Of a DNA stretch of 64,000 bases, positions 1 through 8,236 are shown in pieces. The stretch comes from Chersky-840 sp050011815 (lineage in GTDB: Bacteria; Actinomycetota; Acidimicrobiia; Acidimicrobiales; UBA8190): positions 61,312-125,311 of the forward strand of contig JBEKIJ010000005.1 in NCBI GenBank assembly GCA_050011815.1, given 5' to 3'. Within the stretch, counting starts at the first letter, position 1, and the number at the start of each line of letters is the position of its first letter. Under the pieces are notes generated by a model. That model searched no databases, was not told the DNA's origin, and saw only the letters and a program-made list of their open reading frames with translations. A program made the position numbers and the translations under genes.

Positions 1-187
1 GCCGATTTGGGACTGGATCGTCGTGTTCCGCCGGGTGTCCGACGAAGTAGTCAGTTCCTCGATTGGGAGGCTGGAGTTACTCGCTCATAAGGCTTCGACC
101 ACACCGTCTGGACCAGCCGCTACGGCGTTCGTCTCCACGGGGTGAATGCAGCCTCTGCCGGTTGGCCGTCGAGCCACCGGTCGCTGA

Positions 188-409
188 AAGACTCGGGGCA
201 TCGTCGATCTGGTTCACGGGCTCGATAAGAGGGTGGTGGCCGAGGGCGTGGAGACGGACGACGGCTTGGCGTTTCTCCTCGGTGTTGGCTGCGACGTGGG
301 CCGGGGCTACCACTGGAGCCGAGCGCTGCCTGCCCCCGACCTCACGGTGTGGCTCGAGGAGTATCACCGGCTCGGCGTCCTCGGCCAAGGTCTCACCGTG
401 AGTCCATGA
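188..409 (+). pseudogene. C-terminal remnant of an EAL (c-di-GMP phosphodiesterase) domain
   Basis: Reading the frame that ends at the TGA at 407-409 gives about 70 residues containing VVAEGVETDD, then GCDVGRGYHWSRALPAPDL. This is the usual end of an EAL domain (AEGVE...GCD.GQGY..s.P). A TGA at 185-187 interrupts the frame just before the conserved stretch. No EAL N-terminus or KIDRSF-type motif is visible in the 187 bases upstream. I therefore read this as the decayed tail of a c-di-GMP phosphodiesterase, most of which lies outside the window or was lost. Catalytic residues of the domain are absent, so no activity is expected. Confidence 0.55.
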
Positions 410-676
410 CCTGACGTGGGTGCTCCTCTCGACGTCAGTCGAGGCAAACGCCGTCGGATTCGTCGGAAACGGAGAACTCAGGGGTCAAGCGCCTCCAGTG
501 TCATTTCGCATCGAACCAGGCAGCATCGGTCTGCGTCGTGAATATGGAGCAGTCGCTCCGGGGACACCGGTGGAGCGGGATCGGTGTGTATCGCCCGGTC
601 CAAGGCATACAGGAATCACACGGCATCGCCTTGTTGTCGGCACATGCTCCTGATCGGGGTGTCGGCGGCGCGTTCG
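410..676. other. Non-coding stretch
   Basis: I see no convincing gene here. Open frames in this stretch run antisense or out of frame and show no family motif. It separates the EAL remnant from the convergent dehydrogenase gene that ends at 677. Confidence 0.4.
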
Positions 677-2026
677 TCAGCGGGGACTCACACGTCTCAC
701 TCGATAGTCAGCCAAGGCTCCGAAGACCTTGCGGTGCACAGGCTGGAGCAACTTCCAATAGAAGAAGCCCGGAACTCCGAGCGGGCGAAATGCCCCAACC
801 TGAACAAGGGCACCCGGGCTGCACTGGTAGCCGAACCAGGCCTCTCCGAAGAACCAGGAGCTGGCGCGCAATATCAGCATCCCGGGGTCGCGTCGCGTCA
901 CGTGCCACCAGTCGACCTTTTGGCCCTCGACGAGCGCAGGGGGGGCGCTGAGGGTCCACCGTTCCCCGACGAGGCGACCGAGCATGGCTCGCACCCGCCA
1001 GGCGAACGTGAGGCCGTACCAGCCATAGCTGCCACCGATGCGGTCGAGGTCCGCATCGAGGTGCACCGCCGCTTCGTCCGAGAGCGGAGCCGATACCCGG
1101 ACGGTGTAGACACCATCGCAGAGCCCGTTCTCGCGACTCAAAAGCTCGTGGTCGAGAGCCTTCGCCTGGTCATCGAGGGCGGCCGAGAGCCCGTCGGCCA
1201 GCCCGGCTGGCTCGAATGCGAAGGCGACATCGGTTCGCGCCCGATCGTGAACGACCACCTCGGTCATGAGGCTCTCGATGAGTGCATGACTGATCCGGCG
1301 ATCGACCGGCGTGACCAGATCCAACCAGTATGACGACAGTCTCGGAGTGAGATAAGGGATGTCGAGGATGCGTCGACGGCGAAGACCACGAGCGGTCGCG
1401 TAGGCACCGATCATCTCTCGGTACGAGGTGACCTCAGCACCACCGATCTCATAGACCCCCGGCTCGACCCGTAGTGCTCCTATCAAATAGCGCACCACGT
1501 CGGCCGAGGCGATCGGCTGGATCCTTGTGCGGACCCAGCGCGGGCAGATCATGAACGGAAGCCGCTCGGTGAGATACCTGAGCATCTCGAAGGAGATGCT
1601 CCCCGCTCCCAGGACGACCGCGGCCCGCAGCTCGACGACCGGAACCCTCCCACCGGCTAACGCCACACCGACCTCTTGGCGGCTCGACAGATGCTCGGAC
1701 TGCGGGTCGTTCCCGAGGCCACCGAGGTAGACGATGCGTTTGACTCCGGCTGCCGCCGCCGCTCTGCCAAAGTTCTCGGCGAGCTCGCGGTCGCGAGCCC
1801 GAAAGTCCTCGGCGCTCAGCGAGTGCACGAGGTAGAAGGCACTCTCAGACCCCCTCAAGACCTCGAGTAGCGCTTCCCCGTCCGCCACGTCGACGGCGCG
1901 TCCTTCAACACCGGGGATCTCGGGACGGTGACGTGAGAGACCGAGGACGTCGTGTCCCGCTGCGACGAGCTCTACAGATAGCGCCCGCCCTACGAAGCCA
2001 CTTGCTCCGATCACCGCGATTCGCAT
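677..2026 (-). CDS. NmrA/epimerase-type NAD(P)-binding protein with C-terminal DUF2867 domain
   Basis: A 449-residue protein. The N-terminus MRIAVIGASGFVGRAL is the glycine-rich Rossmann NAD(P) motif (GxxGxxG). It is followed by the extended-SDR/NmrA pattern (FYLVHSLS, RIVYLGGLG). The C-terminal third (VDWWHVTRRDPGMLILRA, WFGYQCSPGALVQVGAFRPLG) is a DUF2867 module, commonly fused to this dehydrogenase in actinobacteria. The family is a predicted oxidoreductase or isomerase whose substrate is not known. I chose the ATG directly before the Rossmann strand. A TTG 18 bases upstream is also in frame. No partner gene is adjacent; the SRPBCC gene upstream has its own spacing. Confidence 0.85.
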   Translation of the reverse strand: MRIAVIGASGFVGRALSVELVAAGHDVLGLSRHRPEIPGVEGRAVDVADGEALLEVLRGSESAFYLVHSLSAEDFRARDRELAENFGRAAAAAGVKRIVYLGGLGNDPQSEHLSSRQEVGVALAGGRVPVVELRAAVVLGAGSISFEMLRYLTERLPFMICPRWVRTRIQPIASADVVRYLIGALRVEPGVYEIGGAEVTSYREMIGAYATARGLRRRRILDIPYLTPRLSSYWLDLVTPVDRRISHALIESLMTEVVVHDRARTDVAFAFEPAGLADGLSAALDDQAKALDHELLSRENGLCDGVYTVRVSAPLSDEAAVHLDADLDRIGGSYGWYGLTFAWRVRAMLGRLVGERWTLSAPPALVEGQKVDWWHVTRRDPGMLILRASSWFFGEAWFGYQCSPGALVQVGAFRPLGVPGFFYWKLLQPVHRKVFGALADYRVRRVSPR

Positions 2027-2261
2027 CGCACCACGATGCACCAAGACCGGTCAGGGCGGGGATTCCCCGGTCAGCCTGCCCCGATCCCGGACTTCGGGCG
2101 TTCCCAAATGCGGCCGCCTCGGGTGTTCGGTGGCAGATCCATGATCCGAGGGGGGGGCGGATAAGGCCCCGCGCCGGCAAATCTTCCGTCCCGGCCATCC
2201 CCGGATGCACGATGAGGGCCGGGTGGATCCGAGCACCCTCCGGGTCGGCCCCGCCCTGCGG

Positions 2262-2738
2262 TCAGCTCGTCGAGGCGGGAGAGGACTCCGCTGTCGACTT
2301 GAGACGTTCCAGGGTCTTCTCCATCGTGGCCCGGTTGTGCGCGGCGCGGTCCTTGACTCCGCTCACCGGCGTGCCAATCGCCTTCGCGATGCGGCCGCGC
2401 TGGTCGATCCAGGTCTCGGTGATCCGACACCCGGTTGCGGTCGTCTCGAATTCGTAGCGCCACTCGGCGACCTTGAAACCCGCGGCGGTGATGCGGAAAG
2501 CGAGCAAGCGACCGGGCTCGACGTCGGTGATCTCTCCCAGGGTCGTCCACTTCTTCTTGCCGTTGCGATTCGCGCCTCGGAACGTTGCGCCCTGTTGCGG
2601 GCCCGTCGCGCCCCGCAGCCATGTGGACCCCTCGTTCTCGGGCGACCACTCCCCCATTCGGGTCAGGTCGGAGACCATCGCCCAAACCTTCTCCGCGGGC
2701 GCACCGATCTCCTGGGTCACACTCACCTGATCAGCCAT
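2262..2738 (-). CDS. SRPBCC (START-like) family protein
   Basis: A 158-residue protein beginning MADQVSVTQEIGAPAEKVWA. This is the typical opening of the SRPBCC/polyketide-cyclase-like fold, followed by MVSDLTRMGEWSPE and FRITAAGFKVAEWRYEFE. Such proteins bind hydrophobic ligands in a deep pocket; the ligand cannot be told here. The start was set at the ATG before ADQV because the residues in front of it do not look like the family. The gene is divergent from the SDR gene at 2967, leaving about 230 bases between them in which no repeated operator was recognised. Confidence 0.85.
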   Translation of the reverse strand: MADQVSVTQEIGAPAEKVWAMVSDLTRMGEWSPENEGSTWLRGATGPQQGATFRGANRNGKKKWTTLGEITDVEPGRLLAFRITAAGFKVAEWRYEFETTATGCRITETWIDQRGRIAKAIGTPVSGVKDRAAHNRATMEKTLERLKSTAESSPASTS

Positions 2739-2966
2739 GGGTCGTAGGATAGCCACGGGCGACACGGAACCTCAGGCTGGGCAGGCAGGTGAGCTGATTC
2801 AGCGCCGAGACAGATCGAACTCCAGTACCTGTGTGACGCGGGAGTCGGGCAGGTGACCGGGATCCCGGCGGGTCAGAACCGATACCCAGGCAGTCCGGTG
2901 CCCGGTCACCTTCCGTAAACTCGAGCCCGGTTCACTCCCATCTCGGAGACGAAATGATCGGGGATC

Positions 2967-3725
2967 ATGGCTGACCTGACGTCCTCCCGCCTTGCCGGTC
3001 ATGTCGTGCTTATCACTGGCGCGGAGAGCGGTATCGGACGCGAGACCGCGCTGCGAGCTGCGAGCGAAGGAGCCGATGTCGCGGCGATCGGTCTCGACGC
3101 CAGCGAGCTTGCTTCGCTCATCGATCATGTGCGAGGGATCGGTCGGCGCGCCGCAGCCCGATCGGCCGACGTCTCCGATGCCGATGCGGTCACCGCGGCC
3201 ATCGACGACCTCGTGCACGAACTTGGGCCGCTCAATGTCGCGCACGCGAACGCCGGCGTTCTGGTCCCGGCGACTTCCATCACCGACCTCGATCTCGACG
3301 AGTGGAATCGGGTTCTGGCTGTCGACCTCACCGGCGTCATGCTCACCTTTCGTGCCGCTATTCCACATTTCGGGGCGGAAGGTGGCTTGCTGCTGGCGAC
3401 CGGTTCGTCACTCGCCTTGCGCCCGGGTATCGGGCTTCTGCCCTACGTCGCGGCCAAGGCTGGGGTGCACGCCATCGCCCGGAGTCTGGCGCTCGAGCTT
3501 GCGCCGCAGGGAATTCGTGTAAACGTGATCGCACCCGGACTCACTGAGACGCCGATGACTCTTGGCCTCGCTGGGCACATCGAACGCCAACTCCAAGGGG
3601 TACCTCTTGGTCAGCTCGTGCATGGGCGTGATGTGGCTGCTCTGGCCGTGCACCTCATGACCGACGAAGCCCGTTCCATCACTGGAAGCGTGTTCACCAT
3701 CGACGGCGGTCGAACGGCCATCTGA
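2967..3725 (+). CDS. Short-chain dehydrogenase/reductase (classical SDR)
   Basis: A 252-residue classical SDR. The N-terminal cofactor motif is ITGAESGIGRETAL. The structural NAG motif appears as AHANAGVLVP, followed by ATGSSLALRPG. The catalytic YxxxK is present as YVAAKAGVHAI, with IRVNVIAPGLTETPM after it and a normal C-terminal FTIDGGRTAI. The catalytic Ser, Tyr and Lys all look intact. Proteins of this kind oxidise or reduce a hydroxyl/keto group with NAD(P)H. The substrate is not predictable from context because neither neighbour forms an operon with it. Confidence 0.9.
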   Translation: MADLTSSRLAGHVVLITGAESGIGRETALRAASEGADVAAIGLDASELASLIDHVRGIGRRAAARSADVSDADAVTAAIDDLVHELGPLNVAHANAGVLVPATSITDLDLDEWNRVLAVDLTGVMLTFRAAIPHFGAEGGLLLATGSSLALRPGIGLLPYVAAKAGVHAIARSLALELAPQGIRVNVIAPGLTETPMTLGLAGHIERQLQGVPLGQLVHGRDVAALAVHLMTDEARSITGSVFTIDGGRTAI

Positions 3726-3785
3726 ACGTCGGCCCTGCGCCTTGGCGATCAGGACGCGAGGCTGCTGGCGGACAGTGCGTTCCGG

Positions 3786-5675
3786 TTACTCGCGATCGGG
3801 CGCGGCGCTCGCCTCGAGAGTGGATGTCGTCGCATCTGTGCCTCGTGCCGCATCGTCCTTCGGAGGACCGCTGCGTCGGTTCCAGTCACGCCAGATGAGC
3901 CGGTGGACGGGGACGAGGCGGGGGATGTCCCGCAGTCCGGGGAGGAAGGGGATGGCCAGGAGGAGGATGGTGGCGGCACCGGTGAGGTAGATCGCGATGA
4001 GGTCGACGTTGGCCGAGCTGACGAAGCCGGGCACTTGGTACCAGAGGGTGTAGAGCCACAGCCAGGGCTGGCCGGGATAGCTCCCCGTTTCGTTCATGAC
4101 ACCCCACTGGGCCCCGGTGAGGTGCTGAGCTGTGGCCACGTTGCTGAAGTACTGGCCATCCTCCAAGAACAGAAGCGGCTTGGTGAAGTCGGTCCCGTAG
4201 AAGGCGTGATTGGCCAGGAGGTCGGCGTCGATGGCCCCGCTGCGAGCCAGGGTCAATTCGGTGGCCAGCATGGCTGGCACGGGACCGTCGGGGGCCGCGG
4301 GCATCACGGGAGTGCCGTGGTCGAAACTGACCTTGGCCACGGCCTTCAGATAGGCGGCGTCCCAGGCACCGCGTGTGGTCGAGGATGCGCCCTGGTAACG
4401 ATCGAGGGCGGCGGCCAGCGTCGGATTGGTGGGGGCGATCTTGGACAAGGGGCCCAGCACGAACGTTTCCGCCGCATCGATGGGCTGGCGGACGCCGGCG
4501 ATCTTGGCGGGGGCGAAGAGAAGGCTCTGGGTGCTACCCGTGGCGTCGTTATAGGGCGGGCCATAGGTCGCCGTCTCACTCGTGCCCGCCAGCTCGGTGG
4601 CCGCGGTGGCCACGAAGTCAGCCGGAGCGATTTGGGCCCAGGATGACACGGTCACCGGCGGGACATCGGGGGACGAGAGAAGCGAGGCCAGGGCGACGAC
4701 CAGGACGAGGGCGACGACGGAGGCGACGGTGGCTTCTTTCAAGATGTCGTAGCGGCGCGTCGCGCCTCGCCACGAGGCGGTGTCGGCCACAGCCGCGGCC
4801 CGCCGGGCGGCGCCCCCCCGGGCCAGCTTGACCGGGAGGGGGTGGACGACGCCCCGGACGCGCACGGCCAGGATGTGTGCACCGACGATGGCCACGAGCA
4901 CCACGGGGATCAGCACCACGTGCCAGAGGAGCATCTGTCCCACGTTCATGAGATTGAAGAATGCGCCCACCCCGACCGCGTCGAAGGCGTCCTTGCCGCT
5001 GGTGGAGATCCACTGGGAGTCGAAGTTCTGCTGGGACAGGTAGCCGGTGAAGCATTCGACCACCGAGGCCATGAAGGCCACCACACCCGTGACCCAGGTG
5101 AGGGCCCGCTTGCCGCGCCAGGCGGCCATCCAGAACTTCCCCCACAGGTGAATGACCATGAAGGCCATGAAGGCCTCGACGCTCCACATGTGAAGACTGT
5201 TGAAGAAATGTCCGACAGGGTCGGTGTGCCACCAGGAGGTGCCCCCGAGCGCGATGGCGAAGCCGGACACGATCACCACGGCCAGTGCGGCCAGAGTGGC
5301 CACGCCGAAGACATAAATCCAGGAGGCGACGTAGGCGGGCTGGCGGTCGGGGAGCAACTTGCCCGGCGGTAGGTGACGCAGCGCCAGGCGCCTGAGCCGC
5401 GCCGTCCACATGCCGGCGTCGGCGTCGTCGCCTCCATCCCCGAGACCCTCGCTGGCGGGCAAGGGTCCAGCGTCGCCGTCAGCGACCTCGGCGGGCGACG
5501 CCTGACGGTCTCGCCCGTGTCCGGGGAAAGGGATGACCAGAGCTGCGCCGAAGATCACGACCATCACGGCGATGAGGACGAGATTGGCCTCTGAGACGGT
5601 GAAGATGGACCAGTGAAGGTACCGACCGGGACCGTTCAGGTTGACTGATGCGGTCAGCAACGAACCAGCGATCAT
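3786..5675 (-). CDS. Membrane cytochrome b (b6-type N-terminal domain) with large extracytoplasmic insert
   Basis: A 629-residue membrane protein. A first TM segment (VLIAVMVVIFGAALVIPF) and an acidic cytoplasmic linker precede a cytochrome b/b6 domain. Two histidine pairs sit on two helices: H in NSLHMW and VIHLWG are 14 apart, and H in LLWHVV and GAHILA are 15 apart. That spacing is typical of b6-type cytochromes binding two haems. After a further TM there is a roughly 210-residue polar segment starting near SPDVPPVT, then a last TM (LIAIYLTGAATILLLAIPFL). The start is the ATG preceded by GAGGAGGAACGCCAAC. No Rieske protein or cytochrome c gene is nearby, so its redox partners are unknown. 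A role in anaerobic or low-oxygen electron flow is inferred from context only. Confidence 0.85.
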   Translation of the reverse strand: MIAGSLLTASVNLNGPGRYLHWSIFTVSEANLVLIAVMVVIFGAALVIPFPGHGRDRQASPAEVADGDAGPLPASEGLGDGGDDADAGMWTARLRRLALRHLPPGKLLPDRQPAYVASWIYVFGVATLAALAVVIVSGFAIALGGTSWWHTDPVGHFFNSLHMWSVEAFMAFMVIHLWGKFWMAAWRGKRALTWVTGVVAFMASVVECFTGYLSQQNFDSQWISTSGKDAFDAVGVGAFFNLMNVGQMLLWHVVLIPVVLVAIVGAHILAVRVRGVVHPLPVKLARGGAARRAAAVADTASWRGATRRYDILKEATVASVVALVLVVALASLLSSPDVPPVTVSSWAQIAPADFVATAATELAGTSETATYGPPYNDATGSTQSLLFAPAKIAGVRQPIDAAETFVLGPLSKIAPTNPTLAAALDRYQGASSTTRGAWDAAYLKAVAKVSFDHGTPVMPAAPDGPVPAMLATELTLARSGAIDADLLANHAFYGTDFTKPLLFLEDGQYFSNVATAQHLTGAQWGVMNETGSYPGQPWLWLYTLWYQVPGFVSSANVDLIAIYLTGAATILLLAIPFLPGLRDIPRLVPVHRLIWRDWNRRSGPPKDDAARGTDATTSTLEASAAPDRE

Positions 5676-5751
5676 GTTGGCGTTCCTCCTCGAGATGTCG
5701 ACCGGAGACGGCGCACCACAGCGCTCAGCTCGTCGGTCCGGGCCGTTCGGA

Positions 5752-5774
5752 CGTGAGACCCCGGAGGTCTCACG
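5752..5774. promoter_or_regulatory. Perfect 9-bp inverted repeat upstream of cytochrome b
   Basis: CGTGAGACC and GGTCTCACG flank a 5-base spacer about 77-99 bases before the cytochrome b start. It could be an operator or a leader hairpin. Just inside it, at 5740-5753, GGGCCGTTCGGACG is a weak relative of the dormancy-type box described elsewhere in the window. Confidence 0.4.
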
Positions 5775-6139
5775 CAGTACGTGGGCATCCAACACCTTCT
5801 ACGGCGGATCGAGATGCCGGGCAGGCGTCCCGTCGACCCGCGGCACGGATCGAATCGCGCATCTCGGGCTTCAACCACCCGTGTTCCTGGCTCTGGCCGA
5901 ACCGGATCATGGACTGGAAGTGACACAGCGACCCGGAGCCACTTTCGTGACTCGTCGAAGATCGACCCAGTAAGAGAAACCGCGGGATCATGACGCCTTC
6001 CGTCTTGTAAGCGTCGCCGGGGTCTGGGGCGAGGTCGAGGGTCCCGTCCGGGTCCTCAGAGCAGGCAGGCTACTCCTGTACGCCACGGCCCGCTCCGGCA
6101 GCGCGCATCCGGCGCCTGCGCCCTCCGCTCGAAGGGGTG
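5775..6139. other. Non-coding stretch between cytochrome b leader and flavodoxin gene
   Basis: About 365 bases with no supportable gene. The only structure I see is an imperfect palindrome, GAGCCACTTTCGTGACTC, at 5936-5953 (six of seven arm bases pair), with an ACTTTCG core like the dormancy boxes. Confidence 0.35.
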
Positions 6140-6670
6140 TCATCGGACCCGATCGATCACGGTCGTCAGGTGCGCCCCCCACGTGCGAGCCCGCTCGAGC
6201 TCGCCGGGCAGGAGGTGGCTCTTCTTGTCGACCAAGAAACTCTCGGGAGGGACGACCATCGACAGACCGTGACGGGCAAGCTGTCGGGCGATTCCCTTGG
6301 ATGCTCGACCCGTGAAGAGCGCCGGGGAGTTGATCCGGGTGTCGAATGCCGCCGCCTTGGCCCGGACACGGTGAACAGACGTGATCCAGTCGCGCACGCC
6401 TGGTCCGGTATCCGCACCGGGCTCGAGCACGAGGCCACTGTCGGACTTTTCCACACGTAGTGGCGTGCTCCGCCGGGTCGACGGCCACGACATGCTCCAC
6501 GCGTGCGTCGGTCCACCCACGACCACCAGGTCAAAGTCTTCGAGCTTGGTCGGAGCGTCCGCTACTGCGACAACCACTCCGTCGGCATCTGTCGCCAGTC
6601 CCTTGCCGATGGCCTCCGCGATCTGGCGCGTGCTTCCGAACATCGACTCGTACACGATGAGCACTCGCAT
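6140..6670 (-). CDS. Flavodoxin-domain protein
   Basis: A 176-residue flavodoxin-like protein. MRVLIVYESMFGSTRQIAEAI carries the FMN-phosphate-binding loop (S/T-x-T-x-x-x). VVVGGPTHAWSMS matches the second FMN contact region. Family members carry electrons or act as small flavin oxidoreductases in the cytoplasm. It reads in the same direction as the upstream universal stress gene but 146 bases separate them. That gap holds a dormancy-type box at 6731-6744, suggesting its own promoter. Confidence 0.85.
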   Translation of the reverse strand: MRVLIVYESMFGSTRQIAEAIGKGLATDADGVVVAVADAPTKLEDFDLVVVGGPTHAWSMSWPSTRRSTPLRVEKSDSGLVLEPGADTGPGVRDWITSVHRVRAKAAAFDTRINSPALFTGRASKGIARQLARHGLSMVVPPESFLVDKKSHLLPGELERARTWGAHLTTVIDRVR

Positions 6671-6730
6671 CGGGGCACCTCCAATGCTTGCTTACGAGCT
6701 CAGATTCCCATCCTGATCTCGATCAGACCA

Positions 6731-6744
6731 GGGTCGAACGTCCC
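6731..6744. promoter_or_regulatory. Dormancy (DevR-type) box upstream of flavodoxin gene
   Basis: GGGTCGAACGTCCC, read on the minus strand GGGACGTTCGACCC, fits GGGACYTTYGRCCC well, the exception being G for Y at position 6. It lies about 61-74 bases before the flavodoxin start, a usual distance for an activator site. Confidence 0.55.
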
Positions 6745-6816
6745 CTTGAGCCGGTGTCCCGGGCACCGGGGGGTCGGGGTGGCGGTCCTGAGCCACGGCC
6801 AGCCCGGAACTACCGA

Positions 6817-7260
6817 CTAGCTCTGGCGAAGGACCAAGACCGGGCAGTGGGCGTTGCTGGCACAGTGCTCGCTCACCGATCCGAGCAGCATGCCCGTGAA
6901 CTCTCCGTGTCCTCGGCTTCCGACGACGACGAGTTCCGCCCCCCGAGATGCTTCTACGAGGGCGGGAGCGGGATGGCTTCGGATCACGACCGGTCGAATG
7001 ATGACCTGGGGATGAGCCTCCTGAGCCGCCTTTATCGAATCCTCGAGGATGGCTCTGGCGTCGGCCTCAGGGTCGTAGCCCTCGGGCACGACCAGGGCCA
7101 CACCGTAGGTATTGGGCCATTCCCACGTGATCAGCGCTTCGACCTCGGCCCCGGTGAACGCCGCCTGGCGAACGGCCCAGTCCAACGCGGCGATCGAGCA
7201 CGTCGACCCGTCTATCCCCACCACGATCCGATGGGGAGAAGGTGATTGTGTCGTAGTCAT
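6817..7260 (-). CDS. Universal stress protein (UspA family), first copy
   Basis: A 147-residue single-domain USP. It begins MTTTQSPSPHRIVVGIDGS (strand 1 with VGIDGS). The ATP-binding signature follows as VVVGSRGHGEFTGMLLGSVSEHC, close to the G-2x-G-9x-G(S/T) pattern. Proteins with this motif bind ATP and are linked to survival in growth arrest; several belong to the mycobacterial DevR regulon. A weak dormancy-type box lies 49-62 bases upstream, and an inverted repeat that could end the preceding transcript lies just beyond it. Confidence 0.9.
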   Translation of the reverse strand: MTTTQSPSPHRIVVGIDGSTCSIAALDWAVRQAAFTGAEVEALITWEWPNTYGVALVVPEGYDPEADARAILEDSIKAAQEAHPQVIIRPVVIRSHPAPALVEASRGAELVVVGSRGHGEFTGMLLGSVSEHCASNAHCPVLVLRQS

Positions 7261-7308
7261 GCCTTAGTCCTTTCACCTGAGTCGAACCATGACCACGGCC
7301 CGAGCCGG

Positions 7309-7322
7309 GGGTCCAATGCCGC
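7309..7322. promoter_or_regulatory. Weak dormancy-type box upstream of first USP gene
   Basis: GGGTCCAATGCCGC, read on the minus strand GCGGCATTGGACCC, matches the strong half TTGGACCC and about 11 of 14 positions of the box. It is 49 bases before the USP start. Confidence 0.3.
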
Positions 7323-7343
7323 GTGGGCGGGATCTTGACGCGG

Positions 7344-7378
7344 CCGTGTCCGGCCCCAGAAATCGAGGCCGGACACGG
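7344..7378 (-). terminator. Inverted repeat, probable terminator of the two-TM gene
   Basis: CCGTGTCCGGCC and GGCCGGACACGG pair perfectly (12 bp) around an 11-base loop, 24 bases after the stop codon of the two-TM protein gene. There is no clear T-run, as is common in GC-rich actinobacteria. Confidence 0.6.
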
Positions 7379-7401
7379 TTCCCCGCTTGCTTAGCCGTGG
7401 G

Positions 7402-8007
7402 TCACACCGTCTCGAGCACCTTTTCGGGCTGGTGCGCCTTGGGGAACTCCTGGTCCCCGGGAACCCGGCGCAGGTGGACGACTCCGAGCAGTGTCAGCAG
7501 GAGCATGATGCCCGCCAGCACAAAGGAGACGATCGAAGCCACCAGGGCGATCTCCCCGAAGGTCGAGAAGGCGTATGCCTCGAGGAGGAGTCCCCGCAGG
7601 GTCGTGCCCTTGAAGACCGTGGCCACTTGGCCCGCCAGCTTGGCGTTGTTCGGATCCGCCAAGGACGCCGCGCTCAGCTGCGCGTAGGTCTTTCCGCCAC
7701 CGATCTCCTGGAGGTGAACGGCGATGAAGTCGTTGGCGTACACCTCAGCCTCCTGGCCGGTGACCAAGGGCTGCCCCGCGTACTTGCTCACGGTTCCGAT
7801 CATCGAAGGCGTGATCTCGGTTCCGGCCTTGGCATGGGCGAAGGCGGCCGCGGCCGGGAAGGTGATCTCTTGCTGGGCGAGCTGGCTGTGGACGTTGCTG
7901 TTGGCGAAGTTGTAGCCCCAGAGTCCGAGGCCCCCGGCGACGAGCAGGACGACCACAAGGACCGCCCCGCCGGCGCTCAGGATCATGTCGAAGGTCTTGC
8001 GTCGCAT
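7402..8007 (-). CDS. Conserved two-TM membrane protein of unknown function
   Basis: A 201-residue protein. The N-terminal TM (SAGGAVLVVVLLVAGGLGLW) and the C-terminal TM (ALVASIVSFVLAGIMLLLTL) enclose a roughly 115-residue extracytoplasmic segment rich in Ala, Thr and Gln. I know of similar actinobacterial proteins but no assigned role. The start was chosen as MRRKTFDM, with GGAG six bases ahead; an ATG 12 bases upstream is the alternative. A strong dormancy-type box at 8091-8104 and a hairpin at 8032-8053 lie in its leader, so it is a likely member of the DevR-type regulon. Confidence 0.7.
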   Translation of the reverse strand: MRRKTFDMILSAGGAVLVVVLLVAGGLGLWGYNFANSNVHSQLAQQEITFPAAAAFAHAKAGTEITPSMIGTVSKYAGQPLVTGQEAEVYANDFIAVHLQEIGGGKTYAQLSAASLADPNNAKLAGQVATVFKGTTLRGLLLEAYAFSTFGEIALVASIVSFVLAGIMLLLTLLGVVHLRRVPGDQEFPKAHQPEKVLETV

Positions 8008-8031
8008 GTCCGTCTCCATTTTCTTTGTCGT

Positions 8032-8053
8032 GCCCCGGCATCGTTGCCGGGGC
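8032..8053. promoter_or_regulatory. Leader hairpin upstream of two-TM gene
   Basis: GCCCCGGCA and TGCCGGGGC pair perfectly (9 bp) around TCGT, between the dormancy-type box and the start codon. It could be an mRNA-stabilising or translation-control hairpin, or an operator. Confidence 0.4.
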
Positions 8054-8090
8054 CTGACTTCACGATGCCGGAGGTCAGAGACGGCGGGCA

Positions 8091-8104
8091 GGGCCAAAGG
8101 TCCC
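8091..8104. promoter_or_regulatory. Dormancy (DevR-type) box upstream of two-TM gene
   Basis: GGGCCAAAGGTCCC, read on the minus strand GGGACCTTTGGCCC, is a full match to GGGACYTTYGRCCC. It starts about 84 bases before the two-TM gene start. Confidence 0.65.
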
Positions 8105-8236
8105 TCCTGAGCTGGGCTGATCGTCCTGAGGACGTCAGGCCAGGCACGGCCTCTTCTCGGGAATCCGGGCGGATGGCCTCGGCTGACGGCCCTGCCTGGG
8201 CCCGGCCCCTCAGCGCCCGGGGTGGGTCGGGGTTTC

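Noticed and set aside
2739..2966. GTGACCGGGATCCCGGCGGGTCAC-like repeats in the SRPBCC/SDR divergent region as an operator
   Set aside because: Arms pair poorly when written out; they look like ordinary GC-rich sequence.
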